DNA of 64,000 bases, from assembly GCF_047496725.1 (NCBI RefSeq), contig NC_132982.1:8387001-8451000 (forward strand). The letters run 5' to 3'. The stretch comes from Anoplolepis gracilipes (Eukaryota > Arthropoda > Insecta > Hymenoptera > Formicidae). Shown here piece after piece: positions 1-13,782 of this stretch. Below the pieces are notes generated by a model. The model ran no database searches and was not told where the DNA came from. It was given only the letters and a program-made list of their open reading frames with translations. The translations under genes and the position numbers were made by a program. Positions within the stretch are counted from its first letter, which is position 1; the number at the start of each line of letters is the position of its first letter.

Positions 1-140
1 AATCGATACCACGTGGAGCAAATTTATCTCGCGGATGACGCATGTTAAGAAATGCAAAGTGCGATTAAAAATAAGAACTCGCTTCTCTTTGTTTCTACCT
101 ATACATAGTTAACGCGATATTCTCGCGTTATGTTATTTTA
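1..140. repeat. Left copy of a duplicated ~140-bp segment
   Basis: This segment is about 90% identical to 2590-2735 in the same orientation, with a 3-bp indel (aagaactc against aagaacaactc) and scattered substitutions. It lies in the intron before the ABCG last exon. It may extend further left beyond the window edge. Confidence 0.85.
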
Positions 141-342
141 GAAATAGATTATTTAATATATGCTTGCGAGAATTAAAATACACAAGTTATAAAAATTTTT
201 CTTTATATTTCTGTTCCCTATTGATAATTTATAAAGCAAAGAATAAATAGATATCTTACATATACTATATACATATACTATCAAATCTGAGATTTTTATG
301 AAAAGTACTATCAGCAGTAACATCATTTTTTTTTGTTCTCAG

Positions 343-939
343 CTCATTTGCAGCGTCCTAGCTTGGTGTATAGTTTACTTGATATACCTGGCACCGGCGT
401 TTGCCATGTCGGGGCTACATCTAGTACCGGACGAGAACCTGACGTCGCTGTGGAACTACCTCGCCGTCGGTCTGCTGTATCTAATGCTACAGCATCTCAT
501 CTGCATCTTTTTCGCGCACGTGTGCAAGTCTACGTACCTGGCAGCGCTGTTCGCGGGCCTGGTGGTGGGCGAGATAACCCTGGCTGGAGGCGTCACCTTG
601 CATCTGGACAATTTGCCGTCGTGGTATCAGCGGATCAGCACGATGCAGTGGTCGTTGTCGCTGCTGCTGCCGCGTCTGTACAAGAGTGAAAGCATGAGTA
701 AACTGGCCAATTGTAGGCCCAAGCAAATTCAACGGCAGGACATCATCATCCAGGCAGCGTGCGAACCACCTGACGGCGCGTTAGCTCTCCGCGAGGTCGG
801 TCTCGACAAGCTGAACATTCGCGGCGAGTTGTGGCTGGGTACCGGTGTGGCCGTCACAGCCGTTTTGATCGTTCTCGGTTTCCTCTGTGTCAAATATGCG
901 ACACCGAAGAGGCCTAGAACTGCCCCGAACAAACCCTGA
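343..939 (+). CDS. ABCG-family half-transporter, last coding exon (partial)
   Basis: Last exon of an ABC transporter of subfamily G. The acceptor is a T-rich tract ending ttgttctcag at 342, and the exon opens in phase 0 with LICSV. It encodes 198 residues and stops at TGA 937-939. Visible are three clustered hydrophobic segments (exon residues about 1-22, 35-60, 63-87), an extracellular loop with Cys124 and Cys140, and a last membrane span at about 163-184 ending in a short basic tail. This is the usual C-terminal half of the ABC2-type membrane domain of ABCG proteins. The nucleotide-binding domain and earlier spans must lie left of the window. ABCG half-transporters dimerise to export lipids, sterols or pigment precursors. 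The loop length suggests an ABCG5/8-like member rather than white/scarlet, but I cannot prove the subgroup. The methionine at 298 is intronic and not a start. Confidence 0.85.
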   Translation, partial: LICSVLAWCIVYLIYLAPAFAMSGLHLVPDENLTSLWNYLAVGLLYLMLQHLICIFFAHVCKSTYLAALFAGLVVGEITLAGGVTLHLDNLPSWYQRISTMQWSLSLLLPRLYKSESMSKLANCRPKQIQRQDIIIQAACEPPDGALALREVGLDKLNIRGELWLGTGVAVTAVLIVLGFLCVKYATPKRPRTAPNKP

Positions 940-1215
940 TTCTACCACACGAGAGAGAGAGGAATCTCGTAAAGTATAGAATCGAGACTATGCAATTCGC
1001 GAATTGTGCGAAGTTGATTTAAGCAAACTTTCATTATTCGTTTCGTAAAGCTGTTCTTGTCAAAGTGATTTTCTAGAATCTTTTAAAGATTGACAGATCA
1101 TATTATCATCATTAACGATATAAGCGACGATGATTTCTTTGATTTACGACAACGTTTTAAATTCAACTTGCTCTCTGAGATAGCCTTTTATTAATTCAGT
1201 GTGCCAAATGGCTAA

Positions 1216-1221
1216 AATAAA
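1216..1221 (+). terminator. Candidate poly(A) signal of the ABCG gene
   Basis: AATAAA lies 277 nt after the ABCG stop codon, in an otherwise featureless 3' stretch. The position fits a short 3'UTR. No cDNA is available to confirm cleavage. Confidence 0.4.
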
Positions 1222-2589
1222 TAGTATTTCTGTGAAAATTGAGATTTGTGAAATGTTTTTTTTTCTTGAATATTATTTTCGGCACTTGTAGTTGATTTGA
1301 TTGCATTCATCACAAATTTTTATTTTTTAGAGCGGATTCTCGGAAGATTGAAAAATTGAATTTATCACGTTAACTTTTTTTATATAATAGAAGATATTTA
1401 AAACTCTGATGAACATCGATGATACCGAGTGCCATCTGAGTTTCTTGTTTATCAAATTTTAACAGTAAGATTTTTAAATTAATTAATAATGCTTCTCTCT
1501 CTCTTTCTCGATATAATCTATATACTTTGAGTTCGTAAAGTTTCTTCAATGTCTACTTTGTTGCGATTCTTTAAAGAAATAAGCTTTAGGGACTCGCAGA
1601 GTAGACTTGCGGGCGATATGAAGTACAAAACTTATTACGTGTAACGAGATATTACTTTATCCCGTAACAGGAGCCCGCCGTTTATAAAACAGACACGCTT
1701 AATACTTTGTATATTATCTTAACCGTATTGTTGTAATCGTATTAAATATTCTCATGAAACGATTAATTTTATTTGTATTTTTTTCATTCCACGTCCTGAA
1801 ACTTAATTGCGTATTATTATTTTATGAATTTAAGTCGGCAAAAATTTGCAATAATGATATTACTTTAATGCAAGTGTTATTCTTTTATATCCAATTAATT
1901 AATTTCGAATCTTTTAATTTCTTAATATTCTTTTCTAAAATAAAATTTTTTTAGCATTTTCAAAAAAAAATTATAAAAAAAACATTATATATATTTCACT
2001 TAAAAAATTATATATAATACGTGTGTATATAGAAAAAGTTTAGCATTATTCTTTTTGGTTGTTTCAAATTAGCTGAATTTATTTAAATTTATTATCTTTT
2101 TGTCGAGATTTAGAATCGATACTCTCTGCAGGAAATTTTGCTACCAGTGAATACCGTCGGCGGTACAACAATAGATAACTGATTTACTCCAAGTTAGCAA
2201 GTCTCCGTTCGTAGGCTCCATCTAGAGATTGTAGCCGCCGATACCAAAGATACCTGTCATATAATTATTAATTTTTATCGGAACATATATAGAGATATTA
2301 GCAAAGACATAATTTGCATTTAGAAAAAATGCGAATTTAACGAGTCTAAAAAATATGATATTCCAGAGGAGCCAACTTGTGAGTGTTGCAATGAGAAAAC
2401 TTTATGAGAAAGTTATTAAAAAATACGTATGTCACATAATCGAAAGTCCAGAATTTTCGCATTTTCACCACATCGTTTTGAAATCGATAGTGTGCTGCAC
2501 CCTTCGTAGGTGCCGTACCACGCAAATCAAGTTATAAAGAGCCTACGTCTAATAAACTTGCTTTAAACGTCTAATAGACGTTTATTAGA

Positions 2590-2735
2590 AATCGATACCA
2601 CGTGGAGCAAATTTATCTCGCGGATGACGCATGTTAAGAAATACGAAGTGCGATTAAAAATAAGAACAACTCGCTTCTCTTTGTTTCTACATCGGGACAT
2701 CGTTAACACGATATTCTCGCGTTATTTTATTAAAA
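2590..2735. repeat. Right copy of the duplicated ~140-bp segment
   Basis: Second copy of the segment at 1-140, starting aatcgataccacgtggagca. Immediately before it, 2548-2557 and 2580-2589 form 10-bp inverted arms (tctaataaac / gtttattaga), so the copy starts exactly where a hairpin ends. Sequence after 2740 does not resemble sequence after 150, so this is a dispersed or mobile repeat rather than a tandem gene duplication. Confidence 0.8.
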
Positions 2736-5700
2736 ATTCTAAAAAATTCTATGCACGTGTTACTGTTTAACTCGCGGACAGATAATGGACTGTCGCATTC
2801 TCTTAATAGAATAAATGTATTTTCACTGAAGAAGGAGCAGTGAATAGTCGCTTATGACCTCAGTTATAAATATAACACTAAAAATCATGAAATGTTATTA
2901 AAATGTTATTGAAAAAATTAGCTAGCGATAGTAGTTATTGTATTTCAATCAGTGATATTCAATCAGTGGTATTTTACAATGTGTGTCTCACATCTAAAAT
3001 TACGATATTATATTTAAAATTAAATTAATAATATATTTTATTATAGAGAAATAACTGTGAGTTTGATGAAAAATTGTTCATTTTTCCTGAATTTATCACA
3101 TCTTAATTAAATACATAAGTTTCTCCTAAAAAGTAGCAATGTAAAAGAAATATAAATAGCTGTAAAAGCTACATCTTGCAAATATGTATGATTTTTCAGT
3201 GGAATCTTATTGTTATAATCAGGAGATACACATAAGACGGAAGAGCAAAACGTGACTATTTTTACGAACGATTAGTGAAATATTCAATGTTTGATGAAAT
3301 CTTATATCGCTGTTTTAATCAGTGAAATTTTCAATGATTCAGTTTAAGAGAGTACGTGTTTTAATCATTTCCAATCTTAGCCGCGATAGCGTGTCCCGCA
3401 TTTATCATTACGTTTAGCGTTATAAACTAGTAGCTGCTCGACTAGAAATTTTATTCCGCCAATATAAAGCGTATCGCAAGCAGACTTAAATCGAATACAA
3501 TAACATGTGAATGATTAAATATTGTTTGACTGTTACTATTATTTTGATCAGTCTTTGTGAATTCTCGCTCACAGAAATGACGCGTCATGAGCGTCGCAAT
3601 CATAATTTACTTTTACGTAAGCTTACTTTCATCGAGTTTGCAATTAATTACACCAATTAGCGCCGTCGAGAGCGACGTTCGTCGAACTCGACCGACGAGC
3701 GTGCCTCGCCGAAGCGAGATGGTTTATCGCTGTCGCACGATAACGACCGAATGATCGTGCGATCAGATACGGAGTATAAAAAGTCATCAAGAATGGAAGG
3801 ATTCCATTCACGCGTTGATTCATGCTTGTACACTCTTATCTCGCATGACTGTCGTCGAGATTACGGATATTTCAAAGAAATGTATTTGTCAGAAATCTAT
3901 CTGTCACTTACATCTCATCTTTCGAATTACTTTGCAAAATAGAATTTCATCCAAGTTGTATTCGTTACTTACATGTATATTACACATTATTTAATGTACA
4001 ATTTACATAAATATCAATGCATTTTTCGATGAAATTCTAATTAAAGCGAAAATTACGTTAAATGTTTTTCACGAGATATCATTAATATCTCTGCTGATAA
4101 TTATTATATTGCTGACGATTGCTGATAATAATCTATAGGTATTCAATATTAATTTATTAGACAAAACTACGTTCTCTCTTCCTCTTTTTATCTCTTATTT
4201 TTATAAAATTTATAATAAATAAAATTTACATACTATGTTTTCATGATATAGCAAAAAGCCAATGAGATATTTATTAAAAGAAAATATTTGAATTTTGAGC
4301 TTGAAAAAAAGTCTAAATCTTCTCTCTTCTACAATATTTGTGCAGATTAAATTTTTTCTCTTTTATGAACGAGTGGGCGACATGATTACACTTGGGAAAT
4401 ATTGTCACTAAATGTCAGTGATATCGTGAAGAGGGAAAATTAGTGTGATTTTCGGGTTAACGCTTAAACTTAAAATTTCTTATTATTCAGATAATGCTTC
4501 GCGTTTAACTTGCCCAGGGAGAAAAATGCGAACGTTGATTTTTAACCGAGACCAAATAACGACCGTTTTTTTCTACAAATACTAGTTCGACTATTTTGTA
4601 ATTTGTAGAATATTCAAAAAACATCAATCTGCACGGTTAATTAAATTCATAAGTGATCAAATTTCTAACAAAAACGTAATCAATATTCAATTTCGCTGTT
4701 TGCGAAAGGTCCAATGGCCCGCTTCGTGCCGTATTAGGGAAATTCGGTATTGTGTAACATTGCAAGATATATTAGGTCGCGTGCCAATGCCATAAAGGGA
4801 ATTCTATCTGTGTGCGAGTATTGGAATTTGGAGCTTGGACATCGAGTCTAAATAAAGCGAAGCTATCGAGCACGATCAATCTCGTTTGCAATAAGAGAAC
4901 TAGCCGTAATACAAGATGCTTCATTACTTTATTGCGTTACTTAACGCGACCAATTCAGCGAATATGTGATAAATTTCTGGCGGATTAAAAAAATATAAGC
5001 TGTATTTCGGAGGAATCTTAAACATAATTTGCAAAATAAATTTAGAAAAGAGGCTTTCTGGCGAGATTTCATCGGAGTCTCTCGCTCGTGAAACACCCGG
5101 TACATTAGCTGATTTCTCAATGAATCGACCTTTGTACGAGCGGTCCACAAGAAACTCGTTCATCGCGTGCCCGTAGAATTATTACGATACGACGGAAATT
5201 GAGGATCTCGCCGCGTTTGTGTAACATCACTCGCGTTCGCTCTTGAGGAGAGTTACTATACCGGCGATTTACGTAATTAGCTGAGAGAGCGAGAGCTTTT
5301 CCAGGAATTATCGTCATGCCGTCGTGCGCGGCCTACGTTGCGCCGAGACTTAATTACTTTCATCAAGGGAGGCGACCGTTTGCAACGGTAATCGGCAATT
5401 TATGCCGGCTTACGCTTATGCGCCCAAGCTCCAGTAATCAAAGGCTCGACCCTTGGTGACACGTGTTTCGATTCTGTGGCGCATTTTGTGCGTTTCTTAA
5501 CGTTTTCGTAGCTTCATAAACGAGTAGATTAAACAATTCAACACAGCGATGATTCAGAGTCTATTTTTTTCTCCCCAGAACTCCAAGAATATTCTTGTAA
5601 TTGATAAGATTAAATTCTAATTAATTTTTTCTATTTAAAAAAATTTAGTTTTAATTATTCTACATTGAATAAATTGAGCTAATGAGTAAATAAAAAGTAA

Positions 5701-5832
5701 GTTCTCACGAGGCAAAAATGTACGCTCAAAATAATATTTCAATCATACTAATATTTAACTAATATTAATTGAATTAATTAAACAGTAAACATAATTATGA
5801 AATCGCAAAAATTACTAAGCAAGAAAATATTT

Positions 5833-5834
<2 letters not shown>

Positions 5835-5887
<53 letters not shown>

Positions 5888-5899
5888 CAGACAGAGAGA
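5835..5899. repeat. (GA)n microsatellite
   Basis: Near-pure GA dinucleotide tract followed by an imperfect gacagacagaga tail. A second GA tract at 6441-6470 lies 600 bp further on, with purine-rich sequence between them. Confidence 0.95.
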
Positions 5900-6439
5900 A
5901 AATGTGCGTACTTTCTTAATATATATTTTATTATAATTAATAAATAAAATATAAATTATCTTCGTCTCTGTCTCTTTCTCTCATGTTATAAAAACTGTAA
6001 TTCCTATAGATATATATTATTGTGTTCTTACATTGCTATTAGCAAAGTAATTTCAAATACGAAAAATCTGGAATTTAACAAAGACAAGACAAGTGAGAGA
6101 AAGAAGTACGCGTATCAAGAGAGAAAGAGAAAAAAGAAAAAAAAGAAGAGAAAAAAAAAAAGAGAGGAGAAAATGTGCGAATCACCGTAGTTACATCGCG
6201 TCAATGCACCATTGTGTTATAATACGACGAAGAGCACGATCCGCAAGACTTTCATGCGATAACCGTCGGTTATACAAGCAGCAAGTGAAACCGCGTTATT
6301 TCCGGTCGCCCGGTTCATCCTACGCACGGCTATTCAAATTCCCTGCTGCTCGTACAGGGAAATCGATATTGCTCGACAAACAATATCAGATTTATGATAC
6401 GTTAGCCTTGTCAGGTAAATATTAAAAAAAATAAATAAC

Positions 6440-6440
<1 letters not shown>

Positions 6441-6470
<30 letters not shown>
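6441..6470. repeat. (GA)n microsatellite
   Basis: Pure GA tract of about 30 bp in intergenic DNA. Confidence 0.95.
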
Positions 6471-6474
<4 letters not shown>

Positions 6475-8880
6475 CATGCAAAGAGAGAAAGCGTATATAC
6501 AAAAGTTTCGATATACGTTAATTCTCACAACTGTTTCAACAAGAAATAAAATTTTTGTTTTAAAATTGTTGTTACAAAAATTATTTGAAATCAACACAAA
6601 TAGTTTCTTTTATACATTAAAGATATATTTATTTACCCTTACTCTCAAATATGAGAGAAATTATATAATAATTAATTGACGCAAATAAAGTACGACTCTA
6701 TTAATATCTATCCAGTTAGAAAACGCATTTCTTTGAAAAATATTACTTCTTCTAATCGTATTATTCATCAGCAGAATCTTCTTAAATAGCATCTATACAG
6801 TACTCCGTAATGTTGTTTTCTTCGGCTACAGACTTTTTTCTCGTGAACAAAAAACATTATTTTTCATAATATATGTATGTCGTGTGTTTTAAAATAGTTT
6901 GTTTAAATCGAGTTTTCTTTAACTGTTGCAAATTATTTTGTTCTGCATAATGGCGTGTTTTTCAACTGAAAAAAAATAATTTTTAAAAATATGATATATT
7001 TTTTTCTATAGCCTTTTTTCAATGTAACTTCTAATAACCGATACAAATTTCGTTCTGTGAATCGAATTTTCTATTATTCTTGTGAAAAGAAAAAAAGAAT
7101 TATAATATACTTATTAAGACAGTCTTTTATTATACTTATTAATCTGTTTTAATTTTCATTCATTTTGTATAATTTAATATTTTATTATTCAAATAAGAAA
7201 AAAATAAACTTTGGAAATATTACATTTGCAGCTTTTTTTAGTCGCTTCCAATATTATGTGCGTGTCGTTCTGTTAAATCGTTTTTTTTACAATAAAGCAA
7301 CAAAAGAAAATTTTTTGCAAAATTGTCCATTAATAAAACAACTGTAACATAAATGGCACGTGCTCCTCTTTTGTCAATGAATGGTAAGTTTAATTATAAT
7401 TCTTGAAAATAGGTGATTCAGTTTTCTTGTAAGCTACCTGACATAAATGGCATAAATGATTCGATATTTTTCTCCTCATATATTACGACCAATCGTGATC
7501 GTTAAACATAGAATAGCGTTTATTTAAAAATACATAGAAAGTAATTATTTAAAACATATATTTAAAATGCAATAATCAAAACCGTTAATTAAAGTAACGG
7601 CTTTAAAAAATATCAGAGAAAAAAAATTTCATTTATAATATATTTAAAGTCTTCGAATTATTTCAAATATTTTTACATTTTTTATTATTTTAAATGATAT
7701 GAGAAATACATATCTGAAATATTTATATCTGCTTATGTGACTTATCATTAAATAAAAAATTCAACAATTTTAATAAATATAATATTTTCTTCTCATACAT
7801 ATCTCAAATTTTTACTTCAAATATATTATTTAGCTCATTTCTACGTATGACATAGTCCTGTCTATGTTTAATTATAAAAAACAATAGTATCACTATGTGA
7901 TTATAAATAATAACTAATAATTTTTTCCGCGATGTCATCACGATTTTATATTTTCCTCTGGCATAGGATTTTCCTTGGAAACGGCATGGCCTTGACCGGT
8001 ATTTCATAAAAAGCGTATTTTATCAAATTATCGCACAGCCTCCACATCGGAAACGTAGATTTAGGTCTTTGCACAATAAGCTAAATAAAACAAAAAAAAA
8101 AAAAGAATTCTTTACAATCTATATCAATTAACCATGATGGCTAATCAAGAATTAAACCGCAGTTGATGCTACATAATTAATCAAACATTTAAAATGAAAT
8201 ATAAATTAAAATAATATAAATATAATTTTAATATGATATTGATATGATTTTGTATGCAATTTCTATATACAATTAAATGTTAAACAGCAGTATATTATGT
8301 CATATACCTAAAAGAAATTTAAATGACTCAAAGTCAATATTTCTTATCGTTATTAAACAATTATTAAAATAACATTTTATTTTTTTAATAATCTCAATAA
8401 TATTTATTTAATAATTCGACTACTTTACTACGCATAATATTAGCTTTATAAATGTATTGGAACGTATTCGCAGAAAAGTAGTTTTCACATGTTTAATACG
8501 ATGAAATATACTCCTAAATACTTGAATAATCGCGTCCTACGAATTACGTGCTCCCGTTTTACGGACTTACGAAAGCGTTCTGTAAAGCAGCGAGTCAAAA
8601 CTTTTTAATTTGCAACGCACTTGCAAATTTGTTTGTAAACCGAGATACATCGCTCCGCGCTCGAATTGCAGCAAGTACAGCGGGCGTTGTAACCGGATAA
8701 ATTGATGTTGTGGAGCCAACCTCGCAGGCAACAACCAGACCAACAAACACACACACACACACACACATACATCATCTATATCGACCCTACTTTTTCCATT
8801 AACGCCGATTCGACACGATCCTTCGTTCCCAAGGATCGGAAGGGAGAGCGGTTATACGGAAAGAATAATAAGATTCTAGC

Positions 8881-8985
8881 ATGAGGGGAGCGAGGGAGAC
8901 AGACGACGAGGTCGCAGGTCTTCGCGTGGGCGCGAGAGAAGCGCGGTATTTCTTCAGCTTTCTCCCTTCTACTCGCTCCCCTCAT
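8881..8985. repeat. Inverted repeat with 14-bp perfect arms
   Basis: Arms atgaggggagcgag (8881-8894) and ctcgctcccctcat (8972-8985) are exact reverse complements around a 77-bp GC-rich centre. It could be a small hairpin-forming element or an RNA stem if transcribed. Confidence 0.7.
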
Positions 8986-9340
8986 TGATTACTTTACTTT
9001 GGCAGCCCACCTATCGTAACGTAAAACCTTCGTGTTACGCTCGATGAAACGTTATCTCAGTTTCTATATACTGTTGTTACAAGCCCTTCATTAAAAGTGC
9101 AGTATTACCGCCGTCACTTATTATCGCGTTACTGCGAATGTAAATTAGAAAATAAGTCCCAGTAAAAGAGTAGCAGATACGTATGGCACTTTTCGTGAAC
9201 AATTGTCGACCTTGTAAACCGAGCATTAAGTGGTTCCTGTGGCCCTTTTTTAATAATGCAATCCCCTTTTCGTCTTATTACTACCTATAACGCAGCCAGA
9301 TTTTCTCACGCTTGGAATTTATTTTCACAGGACACCCTGA

Positions 9341-9413
9341 AAGGTTCGCAAGCATGGCGAACCTTCTCGGAACTCTTTGCCCGTACTTGCTTTATGTCAT
9401 GTGTTCCGAGAAG
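9341..9413. repeat. Two overlapping hairpins
   Basis: aaggttcgc (9341-9349) pairs with gcgaacctt (9357-9365). cttctcggaac (9363-9373) pairs with gttccgagaag (9403-9413). The stems share three bases, so the two folds would compete. Confidence 0.55.
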
Positions 9414-12400
9414 TCCCCACGCTGCGTTTCCGTAGCCGGCAACGGATATATTTCGCATTATGCAAGACGCTTTCTTCGAATCGCATTCTTGATTTTGTCA
9501 TTAATGAGTTGAAACTATCGAAACGTAACGTCAGAAAAAGCAATGGAATCTGTTTGCCTTATGTATGCGTGTGAAAAAGATCTTATTTCGAAAAAATGGC
9601 TTTTTATCGACACGTATCTATGTATAAAAATAAGTATTTCCGCTTCAATATAAGAGCAATGCGCAGAAAGAAGATGTAACAAAACACCTTTATACACTTG
9701 CATTAATACCATTGAACGCTTCCTGTATTTCTATAAAAGGAAGGATTCTAGAGCAACGTGCTTTCTAATTGTAATTTTTAATAATGAATAATGTGTGATT
9801 TTTTTCCATGCCGGGCAATATCATGGTTGAACATAAAATTTCCGGATAGAGAAAGCGGGAAGCTACTGCGCATAAGGTATTCAAGAAAATCTAAGGAAGA
9901 AAGTAGAATGTATGGAAAAGAAATCAGTAAAGCATGTATATGTGTGTAGATTACAGTTTTAAATTCTATAAAATTACATATTTAGTTTCCAAATTCGATG
10001 TCTTTGTCAATAAGATAAATTACATGCAAATTCATAAAAAATCTTAAAAAATATTATCTTTTAACTCTTTATCGAAAATTAAATCTTTTATAAAATCAAT
10101 TTTAATATATTGATTTTTTTATTAATTATATTTACAATAATTTTATCGTAAATAATTATATATCAATCTTGATTGTCACTGTTGTTTAAGAATCATGATT
10201 ATTTACGATTTTTATATAAGTATTAACCGTCAATTCATTTCTGCACTTATACTTAACGGTTTTTAATTATAGATTACATTTTATACAACAAATCTGCTGT
10301 ATTAAAATTATTTTTCTCTTGAAAATTACGCAATTAAAGAACTTGTATTTTTAAAAAATTTTTATTTATATTTTTATTTTATGTATATTTTATTTATATT
10401 TAAATTTATTAATATTTTTAGAAAATAATTATCTCGTCGTCAATTGTGCGATAATATCACGATTTGTTCTGAATTATAAATTATATTTCTTTTTTTAAAA
10501 TAAAATATACAAGGCTTGCTTTATTTATTTACGTATTCAGAAAAGGAAAAAGATGTTCGAGTTTTGGTCCTAGTTAAATATATTCAATCACTCTAGACAC
10601 CAGATAAAATTAGTTTTCAAACTTATCTTTCCCCTCCACTCCACATTGATCAACAAAATTGCTCGAGAAGAGCGAAACATTGTGGAGCAAACCAAAGCGA
10701 AATACTGGTGGGCAGTTTTACGGCTAGTTAGATAGCGAACGCGCGCGGGAGAGTTTACGTCGTGGGTTGTGCGTGCTTGAGGAATGTGGGCGCACCAGTT
10801 TCGAGAGTCATTGAAAACGAAAGAGAGAAAGAGAAAGAAAGAAAGAAAGAAATAGGCGGGCGCCCCCATATTCATGAACCTTACGGTCATCCTCGAAGTG
10901 TAGGAGACGACAAAAAAAGAAATGCCCGGTCCACCTACGGGTCTCTGAATGTTTTATCATCTAGGTGGACAAATAGCGGCCTGATTGCTCCAGTGATTGA
11001 CCGTCACTCCAATTAAGGATGAATTTTTCAAATTGGCGAAATTGTTTATGCGCGGACTCTCTCTCTTTCTCCTTCGAAATATTATAAACGTAGAACGTCA
11101 TTAATTACGGTTATTACCACAGATAATTATTTATCTATATTTGAACGTTATCCTATTATCTTTATTTAACTGGATATATTACTTCAGTCTTTGAAAATAG
11201 AATAAATTTATATTGTCTGGTTACTTGAGCGAAACGTATTTTTATAGATTCTCGATTTTTTTAATAAACACATTTATATATAATACACAATAATTTTTCT
11301 ATATAAATTTATTAATATTATTTCTCCTTTTATATTCTTTTCCTTTCATTTTACATTTACTTATTAATTTATAAGAGACATTTATATATGTACTGACTTA
11401 TTCAAACAAGCTAATGCATCTAGTTGATATATTAATTAATAAATTAATACATAGCTCGTGTGTGCGTCTGTGTAATTTGCATCTCAAATGTATTTTCGTT
11501 TCCTATAATGAAAAAAATATTATTATAAGGTGAAAGAAAAGAAAATAGAAATAAATTTTAAAACGCAACTTTTATGCGAATAATAATTACAGAATATCTT
11601 TTTAAATATCAATAAGTAAAAAAAAAGATTGCTTTATATTTTTTTAAGAACGTCATATTATAAAGGATCGATTATTTTTTTATATATTGCTACATAGTCT
11701 CCGCGATAATAATTGTTCGACATTTTATCAATAAATGCAATAAAAGCATTTTCTTTTTTTCTCTCTCTCTCTCTCTTCCTCTTTCTCTCTTTCTCTCTCT
11801 GTCGTGTACAGATATGTAATTTAATATCCCATATTTATTCTGCCACAAGCGTATCAAACGAACCGTTTTGCGCGATATTATCGGAAACAATCGGAGCACA
11901 TCGATAGAGCAGGATAAAAATGATTAATCGCACGTATATTTTATTTAAAACAGTAGCTAAATTTAAATTTCCGTAATACCGGTGGAGAATCGAATGTTAA
12001 TGATCGGTGCTCACCAGCGGCGATGATACTTCGTTGATATTTGTACAACAACAGACGGAAAACAGACCACTCGTTCGTGGTTATACTCCTTTTCCGTTAT
12101 CACTGACAACAGGATGCGGTTAGTCACGACTGCGCTGACGAATCCCAACAAAACGTGGCGACTATCTGTGCGTCGGTTATTAAAAATAAAAAAAACTAGC
12201 TTTTTTTAACGCTAAACTTGTCATCTCGCGCATTTGTCATCAAATGTGTATTTCGTAGATTATATCGCATTTGCAAGAAATACTGATCTAAATCGCGAGT
12301 AAAAAATGTTGTAAAAATAAACTTTTCATATATAATAATCCTGCATTACATAGTTATTTCGATACAATGTAAAATATTATTTAAAGCATCATAGAGAAAA

Positions 12401-12679
12401 GAAAATAAGAGAAAGAAAGACGTCAAGATAAAAAAGTTGGATTTTATAAATATGCTGGATGATAACAAAAAACTTTTGATCTTCTAAAAAAAAGTTAATT
12501 TATCACGGTTCGATGAAAGAGTTATTATCCGCCACCACCTTAGACAAGTCAACAATATTAATTCTCTTTTTCTCGATGCAGATGATTCACTTATATTTAT
12601 TTAATTTGCTTCTATTTTTATTTGTTTTCTACCTAGGTTTTTTTTTTAATTATTCTCTCTTCGTGTATTTATTCTTTTA

Positions 12680-13080
12680 CGAGGACAGCTATCGGGGACG
12701 CACGCATCAAAGGTCCTTCGCGTCGCGGATCCCCGGTGCGTTTGTACCTGTGTCCCTATAAGTGGCGCATATATAAAGGAGCCTTTTATAACACGTTACG
12801 CGAGAGCCGGCGCTGCAAAGAAAGCTGCCGGATGCGGTGAGGAGGCGAGAGGGGCCTCATTATCTTATCTCGAACCATTTCCTGTCAACCTAGGGCCGCC
12901 ATTCTCGTTATATAGTGGTGGTGTTACGCACACTCGTACCCACACCCTCGCAATGTACCAGTGCAACGCGAATGCACTCACGCACACGCGTGCACGCGCG
13001 TGCGACGGTATAGGGCAGCAGGACTGTTTCCGGCGCGTGTGCGTCGACGTTGCATCTGGTTACGAACGCTATGCACTATT
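12680..13080. promoter_or_regulatory. GC-rich intergenic island with TATA- and TCF-like motifs
   Basis: A block of clearly higher GC than its flanks. It holds atcaaagg (TCF/LEF-like), a tatataaag TATA-like box near 12,767, an Ets-like tttcctg, and an alternating ca/cg-rich stretch around 12,940-13,010. No convincing coding frame is present. Possible enhancer or promoter of an unrecognised transcript; motif content is the only evidence. Confidence 0.3.
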
Positions 13081-13782
13081 ATGAACCAGATAATTATTTT
13101 TCTCTCGACGATACGTCAATAACAGAGTCAACGACAATTTTTCGCGAACAATTTGGTTTACTAATTCTAAGAGACAGTTTTGTGAATTATAAATAAATCT
13201 GCTTTTAAAAAGAGAAGTTATTTATATAAAACATATTTGGCAATTAAAAATCCTATATTTATAAGAAAATCTTATATTTAAGAAAAATGTTAATAAAAGA
13301 TAAAGGAACATTGAAAAATTAAAAAGAAAAATTGAAATTTTATGAGATATATAGAGTTATAATATACATATATAGAGAAATACAACCATTTTCTCTTTCT
13401 TTCTTTCTCTAAAGATTTATTTTAATAATAAGAATGTTAAAAGCTAAAAATGGAATGATATAATTGATATAATCCGCATTTTTTCATGCATGTCTTTTCT
13501 TTCTGGACAAGCTTTTAAAATCTAATTTTTACTTATTAAAATAGACATTATAATTATATAAATTTTATCTTTTTATATCACGTAAATTATTTAAATAAAA
13601 TATAAGAATAATTTGCATCTTCTATTTATTATTCTATATTCTATTATTTATTATTCTATTATTTACTCTATTCTATAAGATTCACAGACAACGTTAAGTA
13701 ATTTTACTTACTTGTAATTAATTATTTTAATTACAACTCGAGACGTCTGTAAGGTATATATATTATTATACAATAAAACTGT

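Noticed and set aside
1..2735. LTR retrotransposon bounded by the two 140-bp copies
   Set aside because: The DNA between the copies is an ABCG exon and its 3' flank, with no gag, protease or polymerase coding, and the copies lack clear TG...CA ends.
6093..6425. 110-codon open frame rich in Arg/Lys/Glu
   Set aside because: The first half is a GA/AAG-rich low-complexity tract next to a GA microsatellite; the rest matches nothing I recognise.
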